Part shown: positions 36,141-44,599 of the stretch, piece after piece
Layout: every line of letters starts with the position of its first letter
Position numbering within the stretch: the first letter of the stretch is position 1
NCBI GenBank assembly: GCA_023443225.1
Contig: JAEZVF010000075.1
Span: forward strand, 94,313-158,312
Reading direction: 5' to 3'
Origin: Bacillota bacterium
GTDB taxonomy: Bacteria > Bacillota > Clostridia > Lachnospirales > Lachnospiraceae
Length of the DNA: 64,000 nt
Program-made: the position numbers and the translations under genes
Notes under the pieces: generated by a model
The model's input: the letters and a program-made list of their open reading frames with translations, nothing else
Database searches by the model: none
Told to the model about the DNA's origin: nothing

Positions 36141-36160
36141 AATGTAAGCACTTACACATT
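36141..36160. promoter_or_regulatory. LacI-type operator at the regulator gene
   Basis: AATGTAAGCACTTACACATT holds the palindrome TGTAAGCACTTACA, which shares its arms with the uxaA-side site but has CA instead of CG at the centre. It lies between the promoter and the start codon, fitting autorepression. Confidence 0.7.
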
Positions 36161-36172
36161 TTGAGGTGATTT

Positions 36173-37174
36173 ATGAATATTTATGACGTATCTAAAAGAG
36201 CTGGGGTTTCAATTGCAACTGTTTCTCGAGTATTAAACGGTAATACGAATGTAAGTGAAAAGACGAAACAAAAAGTGCTTGCTGTTATGGAAGAAATCGG
36301 GTATACCCCAAACATCTTTGCCCGAGGTTTGGGTCTAAACACTATGAAAACGATTGGAATTATGTGTGCAGATTCTTCCGACCCTTTTCTAGCTAATGCA
36401 GTGTATTATCTTGAACAAGAACTTCGGAAAAATGGTTACGATTCATTTTTATGTTGTAGTGGGTATGAATTAAGTAATAAGCAGAAATCCTTAGGTCTCT
36501 TATTATCAAAACATATTGATGCCGTTATTCTTGTCGGGTCTAATTTTTTGGAATCAAATAAAACTGATAATTCTTATATTATAAATGCTGCAGAAAAAGT
36601 TCCTGTAATGCTCATAAATGGTTATTTAAATAATAATAATATTTATTGTACCTTGTGTGACGATTATCAAGCAACCTATGATGCTACTACTCTGTTATTG
36701 GAACAAGGCAGGCAAAATATTGTATATCTATATACCTCGAAATCCTATAGTGGTATTCAGAAATTAAACGGCTATAAAATGGCTATTCGGGATATGCAAA
36801 AAACATTAGATGAAGCTTATATTCTTTCTTGTCCTGGAACAGTTGTTGAATCCCAAAAAATGCTGCTCGCATTTTCAGATGACGGGCATCCTTTCGATGC
36901 TGTGATAGCAGCGGAAGATATTTTAGCAGTAGGAGCAATCAAATATGCAAAAGATAAGAAGGTATCCATACCAGAAGATTTAAGTGTCATTGGATATAAT
37001 AATTCTCTTCTGGCAGTCTGTTGTGAACCAGAGCTTTCCACCATTGACAATCATGTAGAAGTTTTAAGCATTAGTACGGTTAACAGTTTAATGAGAGTAT
37101 TAAATGGGCAACCTGTTCCTAATAAGACCATGATTTCCAATGACTTAGTCCAAAGAAACACGACTAATTTTTAA
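36173..37174 (+). CDS. LacI-family transcriptional regulator of hexuronate genes
   Basis: 333 residues. The N-terminal LacI helix-turn-helix is DVSKRAGVSIATVSRVLNG (residues 4-22), with the hinge helix near FARGLGLN, then a periplasmic-binding-protein-like sensor domain. It is divergent from uxaA-kdgK, is followed by uxaC, and is flanked by two matching operators. It probably represses both sides until a hexuronate-derived inducer binds. GAGGTG lies upstream of the ATG. Confidence 0.9.
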   Translation: MNIYDVSKRAGVSIATVSRVLNGNTNVSEKTKQKVLAVMEEIGYTPNIFARGLGLNTMKTIGIMCADSSDPFLANAVYYLEQELRKNGYDSFLCCSGYELSNKQKSLGLLLSKHIDAVILVGSNFLESNKTDNSYIINAAEKVPVMLINGYLNNNNIYCTLCDDYQATYDATTLLLEQGRQNIVYLYTSKSYSGIQKLNGYKMAIRDMQKTLDEAYILSCPGTVVESQKMLLAFSDDGHPFDAVIAAEDILAVGAIKYAKDKKVSIPEDLSVIGYNNSLLAVCCEPELSTIDNHVEVLSISTVNSLMRVLNGQPVPNKTMISNDLVQRNTTNF

Positions 37175-37210
37175 AATGCATATTACCTTTAGGCAGAAAT
37201 GGAGAAACTT

Positions 37211-38614
37211 ATGAAACAATTTATGGACAAAGATTTTTTATTGAATTCAGAAACAGCAAAAAAATTATATCATAATTATGCAGCTACCATGCCTATCATT
37301 GATTACCACTGTCACATTAATCCAAGAGAAATTGCCGAGGATAAAAGTTATGATACCATTACTCAAGTTTGGCTTGGAGGGGATCATTATAAATGGAGAC
37401 AGATGCGTTCTAACGGCGTTGATGAAACGTATATTACTGGAACTGCTACTGATCGTGAAAAATTTCAAAAATGGGCAGAAACTCTAGAAAAAGCAATCGG
37501 AAATCCTCTTTATCACTGGAGTCATTTAGAATTGCAACGTTATTTTGATTATTATGGAGTGTTGAATTCTAAAGCTGCAGAAGAAGTTTGGAATATTTGT
37601 AATGAAAAACTAAGACAGCCTTCCATGAGTGTAAGAAATATTATCAAACAATCTAACGTGGAAGTTATTTGTACTACAGACGATCCCATCGATACTCTCG
37701 AATGGCATAAAATAATCGCTGAAGATGAAACATTTGATATTAAAGTTCTGCCTGCTTTTCGTCCAGATAAAGCAATGAATATAGAAAAACAGGATTTTAC
37801 AGATTACATTGCAGACTTATCAAAGAGCAGTGAAATCTCAATTCATAATTTTTCTGATTTATGTGATGCTTTAAGAAATCGCATCGCTTACTTCGATTCT
37901 ATGGGTTGTAAAGTCTCCGATCACGGTCTGGATTTCATTATGTATCAACCGGCTTCAATGGAAGATATAGAAGCCATTTTTTCGAAGAGACTAGCTGGTA
38001 CCCTTCCATGTGAACAGGAACAATTGCAATTTAAAACTGCTATCCTTCTATTTTTAGGTAAAGAATATCATAAATATGACTGGATCATGCAACTTCATTA
38101 TGGAGCACAACGTAATAACAACACCAATAGATTCAATCTATTAGGACCAGATACAGGATATGACAGCATTAATAATAAATGCTCATCTGCTGAAATGACA
38201 GGTTTTCTAAATGCTTTGGACATAACAGATGAATTACCTAAGACAATTCTATATTCGCTGAATCCAATTGATAATGCATTAATTGGAACGGTAATCGGTT
38301 GTTTTCAAGATTCTAAAGCTGCTGGAAAGATTCAGCAGGGTTCTGCATGGTGGTTTAACGACCACAAACTTGGTATGATTGAGCAAATGACCTCTCTTGC
38401 CAATTTAGGCTTGTTATCTAATTTTGTTGGAATGTTAACTGACTCAAGAAGCTTTCTTTCTTATACAAGGCACGAGTATTTCCGCAGAATCCTTTGCGAG
38501 TTAATTGGGAATTGGGTGGAAAACGGTGAATATCCAAACGACATAGACGTTTTAGGGCAAATAGTTCAAAATATTTCCTATCATAACTGCATTGAATATT
38601 TTAAGTTTAAATAA
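37211..38614 (+). CDS. uxaC: Glucuronate / galacturonate isomerase
   Basis: 467 residues. It converts glucuronate to fructuronate and galacturonate to tagaturonate, the first step of hexuronate use. The metal-binding YHCHINPREIAED is near residue 33, and VICTTDDPIDTLEWH, RPDKAM and GSAWWFNDHKLGM are conserved blocks. The frame can start four codons earlier, but GGAG six bases before the ATG at 37211 supports the shorter start. It follows the regulator gene by 36 bases, probably in one transcript. Confidence 0.95.
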   Translation: MKQFMDKDFLLNSETAKKLYHNYAATMPIIDYHCHINPREIAEDKSYDTITQVWLGGDHYKWRQMRSNGVDETYITGTATDREKFQKWAETLEKAIGNPLYHWSHLELQRYFDYYGVLNSKAAEEVWNICNEKLRQPSMSVRNIIKQSNVEVICTTDDPIDTLEWHKIIAEDETFDIKVLPAFRPDKAMNIEKQDFTDYIADLSKSSEISIHNFSDLCDALRNRIAYFDSMGCKVSDHGLDFIMYQPASMEDIEAIFSKRLAGTLPCEQEQLQFKTAILLFLGKEYHKYDWIMQLHYGAQRNNNTNRFNLLGPDTGYDSINNKCSSAEMTGFLNALDITDELPKTILYSLNPIDNALIGTVIGCFQDSKAAGKIQQGSAWWFNDHKLGMIEQMTSLANLGLLSNFVGMLTDSRSFLSYTRHEYFRRILCELIGNWVENGEYPNDIDVLGQIVQNISYHNCIEYFKFK

Positions 38615-38734
38615 TATTTCATGCTTGTTTCCAATTTAATGCATAATCTATCCAATAGCAGTCTATAATATAATGGTTAAATAAATAATAGGAAAGCATG
38701 CGTCTTATCCTATAAAATATAAAGGAGGAGCATT

Positions 38735-38923
38735 ATGAAATCTAAAGTAGATCCAGATCTTTGCATCTCTTGTGAATTATGTGCAAATACATGTCCAGAG
38801 GTATATAGTATGGGGGATGATGGTTTTGCCCACGCAATTGAAGAGGATATTCCAGAAGACCAATTATCAGATGCTGAAGATGCACGTGATGGTTGTCCAA
38901 CGAGTGCAATTGATTTGTTTTAA
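38735..38923 (+). CDS. [4Fe-4S] ferredoxin, single cluster
   Basis: 62 residues. Cys10, Cys13, Cys16 (CISCELC) and Cys54 (DGCPTSA) can ligate one 4Fe-4S cluster. Cys20 is an extra cysteine four residues after the third, as in disulfide-containing ferredoxins. The rest is very acidic. AAGGAGG start. It is a general low-potential electron carrier, monocistronic, and has its own terminator. Confidence 0.92.
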   Translation: MKSKVDPDLCISCELCANTCPEVYSMGDDGFAHAIEEDIPEDQLSDAEDARDGCPTSAIDLF

Positions 38924-38947
38924 CTTGAAATTTATGTATCTAACATA

Positions 38948-38985
38948 AATCTGCCGTATCATGAAAAATGATCCGGCAGATTTTT
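38948..38985 (+). terminator. Terminator after ferredoxin gene
   Basis: 9-bp stem AATCTGCCG/CGGCAGATT extended by TCAT/ATGA inside, followed by five T. Confidence 0.88.
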
Positions 38986-39067
38986 GTTTATCTTCAAATA
39001 TTCTATTTATTTCTTCGGATATCAAAAGCCTAATTGTGTCTATGAAATAAATGGTGCTGTATAGATG

Positions 39068-39433
39068 TTATTTATAGTTTAAAACCTCTTCTATCATTGC
39101 AGCAATCTGACCAGCCTCAAATGGTTTAGCAATAAATTCTGCCGCTCCATATTTAACAGCTTCAACCATTTTATTCTTCTGTCCGGCAGCAGTTACCATA
39201 ACTACTTTTGCAGAACTGTCTTCTTCCATGATAGCCTTTAACGATTCAATTCCATCTAATACAGGCATTGTAATATCCATTGTAACAATATCCGGATGAT
39301 ATTGCTTATATTTATTCAAACCTTCTTCTCCATTCACAGCTTCATCAACAACTATATGCCCTGATTGTTCTAATAAATTTCTCAATATTTTTCTGGATGT
39401 TCTTGAATCATCTACTATTAGTATGCTTGCCAT
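39068..39433 (-). CDS. cheY: CheY-like response regulator
   Basis: 121 residues, one receiver domain only. The acidic pocket is Asp8 and Asp9, the phosphorylation site is Asp53 (VTMDITMP), the switch Thr81 and the conserved Lys103. It has no output domain, like CheY, which controls the flagellar motor. It lies 19 bases downstream of a CheX-like phosphatase gene on the same strand, which strengthens the chemotaxis role. Confidence 0.88.
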   Translation of the reverse strand: MASILIVDDSRTSRKILRNLLEQSGHIVVDEAVNGEEGLNKYKQYHPDIVTMDITMPVLDGIESLKAIMEEDSSAKVVMVTAAGQKNKMVEAVKYGAAEFIAKPFEAGQIAAMIEEVLNYK

Positions 39434-39452
39434 TATGTTAGTTCCTCCTTTG

Positions 39453-40346
39453 TTATTTCACTTCAGTATTATTGTCGATAGATACTATTAGATCAATCTT
39501 CTTGCCACTAATGGTGATAGGTACAATTATGATATTACCATCAGAAATAAGCTTTTGATTCTCGAAAAACAATGGTGGCATCATATCAACTTCTATGTTA
39601 TCATGGCTTAATTGGGTTGCAAATAATCCATTGATACAGTTTATAAACTCACATACAGAGTCAAAGGAATCCTCATTCATATCAGTAAACTCTTCTTTAG
39701 CAAAAGGAGAAGCAATGGAAAGAAGATTTTTATCACTTGCAGCAAAACCTAAGAAAATATTATGTTGTCCTACTACCTTTTGAGAAGCTAAGGTATCAAA
39801 AAGATATTCTTTTGCAACATATGATGTTCCAAGAACAATATCACTACTAATAAAGCGTACAATGTTTCGCACAGCTAAGCAAATTAATTCATCATAAAAA
39901 GGTAAATCCATATGTAAATGTAGGAATAAAGGAAGGATACGATCAATATCACCACTTTTCAGTGCGTCCATATCCTCGTCGGAATATTGATTTTCTTTTT
40001 GAAAAGCTTCTAGTTGTACTTCAATATCGTTTATAGTTAAAATATTTTTTTCAATTAATGTTTGTATAAATAATAAATATGGATTACCTTGGAGATTCAA
40101 CAAATGACCAACCTGTGCATCAGTAAGATAACCTTTCTGAATAGCTATATCGCCAAATCTTTTATCCATACTCATTTGCAAATTATTAACTTCCTCTGCC
40201 TGTTCTACCGTTAATAATTTTTCAGACACTGCAATGAATCCTAATTTAACACGTGTAGCTTTTTGATGTTCGATTACCTCATTATATTGTGCATTGCTAA
40301 TAAGACCTTTCTTGATAAGATAATCCCCCAAAAGTTGACCAACCAT
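39453..40346 (-). CDS. CheX-like CheY-phosphatase with N-terminal GspE/MshEN-type repeats
   Basis: 297 residues in two parts. The first 120 residues carry about four copies of a short unit (GDYLIKKGLISNAQYNEV; LGFIAVSEKLLTVEQAEEV; FGDIAIQKGYLTDAQVGHL; LIEKNILTINDIEV), like the N-terminal MshEN/GspE_N domain that in other proteins can bind c-di-GMP. The last 130 residues resemble CheX, with the phosphatase motif E-x-x-N at Glu233 and Asn236 (CEFINCIN). It is encoded just before cheY, its likely substrate. GAAAGGAG start. The combination suggests control of CheY-P by a second signal. Confidence 0.7.
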   Translation of the reverse strand: MVGQLLGDYLIKKGLISNAQYNEVIEHQKATRVKLGFIAVSEKLLTVEQAEEVNNLQMSMDKRFGDIAIQKGYLTDAQVGHLLNLQGNPYLLFIQTLIEKNILTINDIEVQLEAFQKENQYSDEDMDALKSGDIDRILPLFLHLHMDLPFYDELICLAVRNIVRFISSDIVLGTSYVAKEYLFDTLASQKVVGQHNIFLGFAASDKNLLSIASPFAKEEFTDMNEDSFDSVCEFINCINGLFATQLSHDNIEVDMMPPLFFENQKLISDGNIIIVPITISGKKIDLIVSIDNNTEVK

Positions 40347-40370
40347 ATTTTATCTCCTTTCAATGTATAT

Positions 40371-40399
40371 ATAATACATTTATACACCATTTTAGGCAA
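40371..40399 (-). promoter_or_regulatory. Promoter for the cheX-like/cheY pair
   Basis: On the minus strand, TTGCCT (40394-40399) and TATTAT (40371-40376) are 17 bases apart, 25 bases before the start codon. Confidence 0.65.
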
Positions 40400-40522
40400 A
40401 AATAATAGTACTTTTTTACATAATTGTTAAAATTCATCAATTCAACCAAAATAGTTACATATTTTATTAGCGAATGCTTGTTATTATTGGAAATTGTTTA
40501 TAATATTATTTTATTTTTACTA

Positions 40523-40551
40523 TTGTATTCTTAAAGATATTATAGTATAAT
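40523..40551 (+). promoter_or_regulatory. Promoter for pyrBI
   Basis: TTGTAT (40523-40528) and TATAAT (40546-40551) are 17 bases apart, 40 bases before pyrB. The leader is short and shows no terminator hairpin, so a PyrR attenuator is not supported here. Confidence 0.7.
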
Positions 40552-40591
40552 TTCGAGTTGAATATAACTAACGAAGTTTACGGAGGTGCTT

Positions 40592-41512
40592 ATGAAACAT
40601 ATTATTAGTCCGCTTGATTTATCAGTTTCGGAATTGCAGGACATCCTGGATTTATCACAAGACATTATTAGAAATCCTAAAAAATATTCGAATGTATGTC
40701 ATGGCAAGAAACTAGCGACTTTATTCTATGAACCAAGTACAAGAACCAGATTAAGTTTTGAGGCTGCCATGTTAAATCTTGGTGGTAGTGTATTAGGCTT
40801 TTCCTCTGCCGATTCCAGTTCAGCCGCAAAAGGAGAAAGTGTTGCTGATACCATTCGAGTAATATCCAGTTATGCTGATATCTGTGCTATGCGCCATCCG
40901 AAAGAAGGTGCTCCATTAGTTGCTTCTATCCACTCTTCTATTCCGGTTATCAATGCCGGTGATGGTGGGCATAATCATCCCACTCAAACCCTTACCGATT
41001 TATTAACAATTCAAGAATTAAAAGGACGATTAAACAATCTTACTGTAGGTTTTTGCGGCGATTTAAAATTTGGTAGAACCGTGCATTCTTTAATTAACGC
41101 TATGGTACGTTACGAGAATATAACTTTTGTACTCATATCACCGGATGAATTAAAAATACCTGCATACTTAAGAAAAGAAGTATTAGAAAAAAACAATATT
41201 ACTTTTAAAGAAGTAAAGGTATTAGAAGATGTTATGCCGGAATTGGATCTTTTATATATGACCAGAGTACAAAAAGAGCGTTTCTTTAACGAGGAGGATT
41301 ACATCCGTTTGAAGGATTCCTTTATTCTAGATATGAAAAAAATGGAATATGCAAAATCAGATATGATGGTACTCCACCCTCTTCCAAGGGTAAATGAAAT
41401 TGCTGTTGAAGTGGACAATGATCCAAGAGCTGTTTATTTTAAACAGGCTGAATTTGGGGTATATGCCAGAATGGCCTTAATCATGAAACTGTTGGAGGTA
41501 GAAGCATGTTAA
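40592..41512 (+). CDS. pyrB: Aspartate carbamoyltransferase catalytic subunit
   Basis: 306 residues. First committed step of pyrimidine synthesis. Carbamoyl-phosphate motif FYEPSTRTRLSFE is at about 48-60, GDGGHNHPTQTLTDL near 130, and HPLPRVNEI near 265. CGGAGG precedes the ATG at 40592; a GTG two codons earlier is inside that site. It overlaps pyrI by 7 bases, ensuring stoichiometric subunit synthesis. Confidence 0.97.
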   Translation: MKHIISPLDLSVSELQDILDLSQDIIRNPKKYSNVCHGKKLATLFYEPSTRTRLSFEAAMLNLGGSVLGFSSADSSSAAKGESVADTIRVISSYADICAMRHPKEGAPLVASIHSSIPVINAGDGGHNHPTQTLTDLLTIQELKGRLNNLTVGFCGDLKFGRTVHSLINAMVRYENITFVLISPDELKIPAYLRKEVLEKNNITFKEVKVLEDVMPELDLLYMTRVQKERFFNEEDYIRLKDSFILDMKKMEYAKSDMMVLHPLPRVNEIAVEVDNDPRAVYFKQAEFGVYARMALIMKLLEVEAC

Positions 41513-41931
41513 ATATCGGAGGATTAAATAACGGAATTGTCATTGACCATATCGAAGCAGGCAAAGCAATGAACATTTATTCATATCTCAATCTAGAAAA
41601 ACTAGATTGCAGTATCGCTATCATAAAAAATGCGAAAAGTAATAAGATGGGTAAAAAAGATATCATTAAAATTGATGGACACTTAGATGTGGACTTAGAT
41701 GTTTTAGGAGTATTAGATCATCACATAACAATTAATATCATTGAAAATGGTGAAATAGTTGCAAAACGAAAACTCAATCTTCCAGATAAGGTAACGAATA
41801 TTTTCAAATGTAAAAATCCAAGATGTATTACTTCAATTGAACAGGAATTAGTACACAGTTTCCATTTGACTGATTCCGAAAAAGGTATTTATCGTTGTAT
41901 TTATTGTGAGCAGTCCTTAAATCGTAATTAA
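41506..41931 (+). CDS. pyrI: Aspartate carbamoyltransferase regulatory subunit
   Basis: 141 residues. An allosteric domain (NGIVIDHIEAGKAM near the N-terminus) is followed by a zinc domain whose four cysteines are visible as CKNPRC and CIYC (about 105-135). It binds nucleotides and zinc and holds the catalytic trimers together. PyrI is typical of enterobacteria, archaea and Clostridia but absent from Bacillus, which supports a Clostridial host. Confidence 0.96.
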   Translation: MLNIGGLNNGIVIDHIEAGKAMNIYSYLNLEKLDCSIAIIKNAKSNKMGKKDIIKIDGHLDVDLDVLGVLDHHITINIIENGEIVAKRKLNLPDKVTNIFKCKNPRCITSIEQELVHSFHLTDSEKGIYRCIYCEQSLNRN

Positions 41932-41978
41932 TAGGCCAAAGTGGATATAACCATTCCGCTTTGCTACATTTCATAACC

Positions 41979-42023
41979 TAACAAGGAAGTCTCCCACTTA
42001 AGAAGTAGGAGACTTCCTTGTTA
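41979..42023. terminator. Long perfect hairpin between convergent pyrI and sod
   Basis: TAACAAGGAAGTCTCC and its complement form a perfect 16-bp stem around a 13-base loop. No T-run follows on either strand, but it separates two convergent genes and ends 2 bases before the sod stop, so it probably acts as a shared 3' end. Confidence 0.65.
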
Positions 42024-42025
42024 GA

Positions 42026-42619
42026 TTAAACCATTATCGTATGATTAATGCGATCTTTTACTATACCCCAGTCAATATTTTTCATGAAATTAGTAATATA
42101 TTCGTTTTTATTGTCTGCATACTGTAGAAAATAGGCATGTTCATACATATCTAGTACTAGGGCGGGAGCCGCTAAAGCAATGTTTCCCACGTCATGTGCA
42201 TCGAGACTGATGTTTCGGAATCGATTTGAACGGAAATCATAACATAATACTGCCCATCCTCTGCTGGCTTTTGCGGTTGCTATAAAATGTTGATGCCATA
42301 ACTTATAGCTACCAAAATCCTTTGCAAGGTGATTCTTCACCTCATCATTCGGTTCATTATTTTTTGAACCAATATTTTCAAAATAATATTCGTGCAGAAT
42401 TACACCGTTGAGTGCGAAGGTTTCCCCTCGTTTGATACCTCTATATTCACTGTAGGTAGAATTTGAATCTTCTAAATCGCCTTCCTCCATGAGTAAGCTA
42501 TCTATTTCGTTCATTTTCTTTATATATCCTTCATATAGTCTCATATGTGCTTCAAACTGTTCCCTGTTAATTACAGTAACATCCTCTGAATATTCAAAAT
42601 TTAATTTTACGAATTCCAT
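42026..42619 (-). CDS. Superoxide dismutase, Fe/Mn family, divergent
   Basis: 197 residues. The four metal ligands are identifiable: His25 (FEAHMRLYEGY), His76 (GVILHEYYFEN), Asp157 and His161 (LDMYEHAYFLQY). It would convert superoxide to oxygen and peroxide, useful for an anaerobe exposed to air. The N-terminal helices are shorter and less typical than in SodA/SodB, with an acidic insertion at about 46-58. The start is the ATG at 42619, with GGAAGG eight bases before it. That site lies in the right arm of a hairpin that also ends fhs transcription. Confidence 0.85.
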   Translation of the reverse strand: MEFVKLNFEYSEDVTVINREQFEAHMRLYEGYIKKMNEIDSLLMEEGDLEDSNSTYSEYRGIKRGETFALNGVILHEYYFENIGSKNNEPNDEVKNHLAKDFGSYKLWHQHFIATAKASRGWAVLCYDFRSNRFRNISLDAHDVGNIALAAPALVLDMYEHAYFLQYADNKNEYITNFMKNIDWGIVKDRINHTIMV

Positions 42620-42622
42620 AAT

Positions 42623-42669
42623 AAAACCTTCCACGGTACTGTTCTATATAAGTATATGTGGAAGGTTTT
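42623..42669 (-). terminator. Terminator of fhs that contains the sod ribosome-binding site
   Basis: AAAACCTTCCAC and GTGGAAGGTTTT form a perfect 12-bp stem with a 23-base loop, 36 bases after the fhs stop. On the minus strand it ends in GGTTTTATT like an intrinsic terminator. The GGAAGG of the right arm is the ribosome-binding site of sod, whose ATG follows at 42619. Confidence 0.75.
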
Positions 42670-42705
42670 AAGTTATTTCATTACATGATATATTTTTTCA
42701 CGAGG

Positions 42706-44376
42706 TTAAAAAAGCCCTGTTATAATACCGTCTTCATTCACATCAATTCCCTCGGCAGCCGGTTTCTTTGGAAGTCCAGGCATGGTCATTACAGTTCCGG
42801 TGATAGCAACAACAAATCCAGCTCCTGCTGATACATATACTTCTCTGATATGGATGTTGAATCCGGAAGGCTTTCCTAATTTCGTTGGATCATCCGATAA
42901 GGAATATTGATTTTTTGCCATACATACTGGAACTTCCTTATAACCTAATTCTTCTATTTTAGCAATAGCTTTCTCAGCAGCCACATCATAGGTTACTGTA
43001 GCGGCTCCATAAATTTCTTTTGCAATAGTTTCTATTTTCTCTTTTATAGAAAGTTTAATATCATACAAAGGTTTAAAATTACTTTCTTTCGTTTCTATCG
43101 TATGGAGTACTTTATTTGCCAAATCAATACCACCAGCACCGCCCTTCTCCCAAACATCTGACAATGAGAATTCACAGCCTCTACTCTCACAGTATTTCTT
43201 GACATAATCAAGTTCTGCTTCTGTATCCGTTATAAAACGATTTAATGTAACTACGATAGGAACACCGAATTTTTGAAGATTTTCAATATGCTTCTCCAAG
43301 TTGACAATGCCCTTCTTTAATGCCTCCAGATTCTCTGCGGATAAATCAGACTTTAACACTCCACCATTATATTTAAGAGCACGTACTGTGGCTACCAATA
43401 CAACTGCACTTGGACGTAATCCCGCACTGCTACATTTAATATCTAAGAATTTCTCAGCACCCAGATCAGCACCAAAACCAGCTTCCGTTACAACAATGTC
43501 AGCCATTTTTAAAGCAGTTTTGGTTGCTCTGACACTATTACATCCATGAGCAATATTGGCAAATGGTCCTCCATGAATAATTGCCGGAGTATTTTCAAGG
43601 GTCTGAATCAAATTTGGCTTAATAGCGTCTTTTAGTAATGCTGCCATTGATCCTACTGCATTTAAATCTTTTGCTGTTACCGGCTTACCATCATAGGTAT
43701 AAGCAACAATAATTCTTCCCAATCTTTTCTTAAGGTCGTTCATATCATCCGCCAGACAAAGTACTGCCATGATTTCTGAAGCAACTGTTATAATAAAATG
43801 ATCCTCTCTTACTACCCCATCTATTTTACGTCCAAGACCAACTACGATATTGCGTAAAACCCTGTCGTTAATATCCACGCAGCGTTTCCATACAATCTGA
43901 TTGGGATCAATCTTTAAATCATTCCCTTGATGCAGATGATTATCTAACATTGCTGCCAAAAGATTATTAGCAGATGTAATTGCATGAAAATCTCCTGTAA
44001 AGTGAAGGTTTAAATCTTCCATTGGAACTACCTGTGCATAACCACCACCGGCTGCTCCACCTTTAATTCCAAAACATGGTCCTAGGGATGGTTCCCTTAA
44101 TGCGATAACTGCTTTTTTATTTAACAAACCCAAAGCTTGTCCTAAACCTACCGTAGTCGTGGTCTTTCCTTCTCCGGCCGGAGTCGGATTGATGGCTGTA
44201 ACTAATACCAGTTTTCCATCAGGATTATTTTTAATTTTCTCCCATAATTCATCTGTAAGTTTCGCTTTATTCTTTCCATAGAACTCTAGGTCATCTTCCT
44301 TAATATTTAATTTTGCAGCTACATCTTTAATATGGATCAACTGTGCTTTCTGTGCAATCTGAATATCGGTTTCCAT
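42706..44376 (-). CDS. fhs: Formate-tetrahydrofolate ligase
   Basis: 556 residues, full length. It activates formate with ATP onto tetrahydrofolate, a step of the acetyl-CoA pathway and one-carbon metabolism in Clostridia. The P-loop region TPAGEGKTTTTVGLGQA is near 65-81, and LREPSLGPCFGIKGGAAGGG follows. The C-terminal PGLPKKPAAEGIDV is typical. AGGAGG precedes the ATG. It works with FolD encoded at 29198-30037. Confidence 0.98.
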   Translation of the reverse strand: METDIQIAQKAQLIHIKDVAAKLNIKEDDLEFYGKNKAKLTDELWEKIKNNPDGKLVLVTAINPTPAGEGKTTTTVGLGQALGLLNKKAVIALREPSLGPCFGIKGGAAGGGYAQVVPMEDLNLHFTGDFHAITSANNLLAAMLDNHLHQGNDLKIDPNQIVWKRCVDINDRVLRNIVVGLGRKIDGVVREDHFIITVASEIMAVLCLADDMNDLKKRLGRIIVAYTYDGKPVTAKDLNAVGSMAALLKDAIKPNLIQTLENTPAIIHGGPFANIAHGCNSVRATKTALKMADIVVTEAGFGADLGAEKFLDIKCSSAGLRPSAVVLVATVRALKYNGGVLKSDLSAENLEALKKGIVNLEKHIENLQKFGVPIVVTLNRFITDTEAELDYVKKYCESRGCEFSLSDVWEKGGAGGIDLANKVLHTIETKESNFKPLYDIKLSIKEKIETIAKEIYGAATVTYDVAAEKAIAKIEELGYKEVPVCMAKNQYSLSDDPTKLGKPSGFNIHIREVYVSAGAGFVVAITGTVMTMPGLPKKPAAEGIDVNEDGIITGLF

Positions 44377-44535
44377 TGGTTTCCTCCTAATAATGTAGAA
44401 TTCTGAATTTTTCTATTATCTATTATAACAAATCGTACCAATAATAAAAGACTAATTTTTTTTTTCGAAATTAAACCTTGGTTTGGGTGTAAAAAGTCAA
44501 ACCAACCTTTCAAAATAACTTTGTTACAGACAATT

Positions 44536-44564
44536 TTGACCTTTCTATCGAATCACGGTATAAT
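44536..44564 (+). promoter_or_regulatory. Promoter for the HAD phosphatase gene
   Basis: TTGACC (44536-44541) and TATAAT (44559-44564), 17 bases apart, 36 bases before the ATG. It is one of the best sigma-A-type promoters in the window. Confidence 0.8.
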
Positions 44565-44599
44565 CATATTTAATCAAATGAAGGAAAGAAGGAGAACGA

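Noticed and set aside
40552..40591. PyrR-type attenuator before pyrB
   Set aside because: The leader between the -10 box and the start codon is only about 40 bases and has no terminator or PyrR-binding hairpin.
42026..42619. Inactive superoxide dismutase
   Set aside because: The N-terminal part is atypical, but all four metal ligands are present.
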